Source: Dehalococcoidia bacterium UBA2979
GTDB lineage: Bacteria; Chloroflexota; Dehalococcoidia; UBA2979
Assembly: GCA_002348225.1 (NCBI GenBank)
Contig: DEAP01000031.1
Coordinates: 1 to 31,973, forward strand
DNA: 31,973 nucleotides
Reading direction: 5' to 3'
Made by a program: the position numbers and the translations under genes. Below the pieces are notes generated by a model. The model saw only the letters and a program-made list of their open reading frames with translations. It searched no databases and was not told the origin of the DNA. Shown piece by piece: positions 30,119 to 31,973 of this stretch; positions within the stretch are counted from its first letter, which is position 1, and each line of letters begins with the position of its first letter.

Positions 30119-31261
30119 TTAACTGTCGCCTCGTAATTTGCTAGCGATTGAACGAGCCCTCGGAGCTACCTCTTCTCGGTCATCTCCAATAGACGTTACG
30201 TGTCCGATTTTACGCCCCTCCCGTGGGATTTTACCGTAGAGATGGATTGCAGTTTCCGCACTTTGGCTATCCGGAATGGTGGCTAAGGGGTTTTTTTCAC
30301 CGGCGGCGAGGATATTAACCATCACTACTGAGTTCTTGATGGGTGTTGCTGATCCTAGGGGCCAATTCATCACCGCCCGCATGTGGTTTTCGAACTGCGA
30401 GGTGCTGCAGCCATCGATTGTCAAATGCCCACTGTTGTGAGGACGAGTTGCTATCTCGTTCACAGTGAGCTGCCCTTGAGAGTCAAGGAATAGCTCGACT
30501 GCCATAATCCCCACGACTTCTATGTGTTCTCCAATTACGGTGGCTATGTTTTCGGCGGAAGTACGAATCTCATTACTGATTGCAGCCGGTATGGATGCTT
30601 CATGACATATTCCATCTTTTTGATAGGTTTCAACCACTGGGTACATCGCAATTTCACCAGTCGTCCGGCGAGCTAAGAGAACGGCTAGTTCCATCTGTAT
30701 GTCAATCAACTCTTCGCCGAAAACACGTAGTCCGTTTCCCCAGAGTTGATTCAGCAGAACCTGACCGTCTGCTTCAGAATGCACAATCCAAACGCCATGC
30801 CCGTCGTAACCGCCTGTGGCACTCTTTACTACGAGTGGCCAGCCGACGTCTGAGCTGAACTCAAGAAGATCGCTTTCGCTCACGAGAGCTTTGAATTTTG
30901 GTACCCGCAGCCCGAGGGCGGTGAATTGGTTTCTTTGATATAGCTTGTCCTGGGCATACCGAAGTGTCTCGGGTGTCGGCTGAACAGGGATTCCGGCTTC
31001 AATAGCAAGCTTGAGCCCTTCGACATTTACCAATTCATGATCTAAAGTAACCACGTCGCATTTTTTTGCAAACGCTTCGATTGCGATAGGATCATTCGGA
31101 TCCCCAATCTCAACATTCGGAGATATGAGTGCGGCTGAATCATCGAGAGATTTGGCCAATATGCGGCACTCAATGCCGAGCGATATTGAGGCCTGAATCA
31201 TCATTCTAGCGAGTTGTCCGGCTCCAATAATGCCTACCGTTGGGATCGATGTTTTACTCAT
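30119..31261 (-). CDS. purK: N5-carboxyaminoimidazole ribonucleotide synthase
   Basis: PurK uses ATP and bicarbonate to make N5-CAIR from AIR. The ATP-grasp enzyme begins with VGIIGAGQLARMMIQASISL, followed by DVVTLDHELVNVEGLKLAIE. The ATP-binding core contains PLVVKSATGGYDGHGVWIVH and ELAVLLARRTTGEIAMYPVV, and the metal-site segment is VNEIATRPHNSGHLTIDGC. I chose ATG 31261 (380 residues), which shares its first base with the stop of the upstream glycosyltransferase gene (TGATG). A TTG one codon earlier is possible. Confidence 0.95.
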   Translation of the reverse strand: MSKTSIPTVGIIGAGQLARMMIQASISLGIECRILAKSLDDSAALISPNVEIGDPNDPIAIEAFAKKCDVVTLDHELVNVEGLKLAIEAGIPVQPTPETLRYAQDKLYQRNQFTALGLRVPKFKALVSESDLLEFSSDVGWPLVVKSATGGYDGHGVWIVHSEADGQVLLNQLWGNGLRVFGEELIDIQMELAVLLARRTTGEIAMYPVVETYQKDGICHEASIPAAISNEIRTSAENIATVIGEHIEVVGIMAVELFLDSQGQLTVNEIATRPHNSGHLTIDGCSTSQFENHMRAVMNWPLGSATPIKNSVVMVNILAAGEKNPLATIPDSQSAETAIHLYGKIPREGRKIGHVTSIGDDREEVAPRARSIASKLRGDS

Positions 31262-31973
31262 CAAGTGCCCTGATTACGATTCCTAAGCGTAGGTATCCCA
31301 TTTTTGCGTAGCCTCCAAATACCAGAAAGGTCTTCCACTGCTGTTTTAATAATATTGACCCTTGAATCGGTGTCCTCAGTCCACTGTACCGGAACTTCTT
31401 CCATAGGAACCCCATTGTGCTGGGCGATAATCAAAAGTTCTGAGTCGAAAAACCACTGCGTATCTAGTACTTCTGGCAGCAGTCTTACGGCCGCGTTTCG
31501 GGACATAGCCTTGAAACCGCATTGTGCATCCGTCACTTTTAAACCGGCTAGCAATCGAAGGATAAGGACGTATGACCGGCTGATAAATTCTCGTCGGAAT
31601 GATCTAGTGGTGCGAGCATTCCTATGTAGACGGCTTCCATAGGTGACATCAGCTTTGCCTGCAGCGATGGGATCTACCAGTTCTCTTATATGATCGATAT
31701 CAGTGGACAGATCAACATCCATGTACGCAACTATGTCGGCGCTGGTATTTAGCCATACCGTCTTGAGAGCAATCCCTCGTCCTTTTATGCCTATGTCATG
31801 GACAGAGACTTGGTCAGGAGATTTATCAGCTAGCTGGTGTGCGATTTCGAGAGTCCGGTCGGTCGACGCGTTGTTAGCAATAACGATATTCCACGAGTAC
31901 TCAGGCTGACCGGCACACCAACCCTGCAGAGTACGTATGGACTGTTCCAGGATACCTTCTTCGTTATATACAG
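31261..31973 (-). CDS. family 2 glycosyltransferase, N-terminus cut by window edge
   Basis: The frame is open to the window end, so the first residues are missing. It starts in VYNEEGILEQSIRTLQGW, then IANNASTDRTLEIAHQLA, GRGIALKTVWLNTSADIVAY and the metal-binding aspartates in MDVDLSTD. DAQCGFKAMSRNAAVRLLPE and WFFDSELLIIAQHNGVPMEE match dolichyl/undecaprenyl-phosphate glucosyltransferase-like (Alg5-like) proteins. There is no C-terminal membrane segment. The visible part is 236 residues. An internal ATG at 31722 would remove the nucleotide-binding half and is not the start. It is coupled to purK by a TGATG overlap, although no functional link to purine synthesis is evident. Confidence 0.9.
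   Translation of the reverse strand, partial: VYNEEGILEQSIRTLQGWCAGQPEYSWNIVIANNASTDRTLEIAHQLADKSPDQVSVHDIGIKGRGIALKTVWLNTSADIVAYMDVDLSTDIDHIRELVDPIAAGKADVTYGSRLHRNARTTRSFRREFISRSYVLILRLLAGLKVTDAQCGFKAMSRNAAVRLLPEVLDTQWFFDSELLIIAQHNGVPMEEVPVQWTEDTDSRVNIIKTAVEDLSGIWRLRKNGIPTLRNRNQGT

Noticed and set aside
1..31973. Mobile element, defence system or CRISPR array
   Set aside because: No transposase, integrase, nuclease-helicase, toxin pair, direct-repeat array or att-like site was seen; the genes are ordinary chromosomal types.

Overview
The window is about 32 kb of dense bacterial chromosome with roughly balanced base composition. It holds some 36 protein genes, almost all with short or no intergenic gaps. 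I see no rRNA, tRNA, CRISPR array, insertion sequence or phage gene. The mix of housekeeping genes (rpsT, obg, nadD, dnaA, pepA, pnp, rpsO, purE, purK) with family III CoA-transferases, an acyl-CoA dehydrogenase, a crotonase, a LimB-like flavin monooxygenase, XdhC proteins and a sortase resembles marine SAR202-type or other Dehalococcoidia-like Chloroflexota. That placement is an inference from gene content only.

Layout. 1-4169: rpsT, a tiny two-helix membrane protein, a TrmO/TsaA-like protein and an XdhC protein on the minus strand, then a YchF-type GTPase, a stand-alone XdhC/CoxI domain and a SAM methyltransferase on the plus strand. 4492-8068: obg-nadD on plus, meeting a divergent dnaA on minus. 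That dnaA has no ATG, GTG or TTG able to start its full length, and three symmetric elements lie in its leader. 8093-12923: acyl-CoA dehydrogenase and Nudix hydrolase (+), pterin dehydratase and GSAM-like aminotransferase (-), CoA-transferase (+). 12925-16073: a minus operon of a second CoA-transferase, crotonase, DinB-like and CinA/PncC-like genes. 16169-19559: sortase and two tandem paralogous PLP aminotransferases (+). 19571-22172: pepA, VOC and HAD phosphatase (-). 22298-23176: a DegV-like protein (+). 23192-28135: rpsO-pnp-hydroxyacid dehydrogenase-PRTase-GAF (-). 28377-29588: flavin monooxygenase (+). 29593-31973: glycosyltransferase (cut by the window edge)-purK-purE (-).

The genes form short operons with overlapping or few-base junctions. 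Seven convergent pairs end within 15 bp of each other or overlap, leaving no space for terminator hairpins. The fatty/CoA-acid genes (two CoA-transferases, crotonase, acyl-CoA dehydrogenase) could act together on a carboxylic acid substrate, but several lack the usual catalytic residues, so their exact reactions are open. The most unusual locus is dnaA: no canonical start, altered Walker B and DNA-binding signature, and a symmetric leader. No clearly new multi-gene system was recognised.
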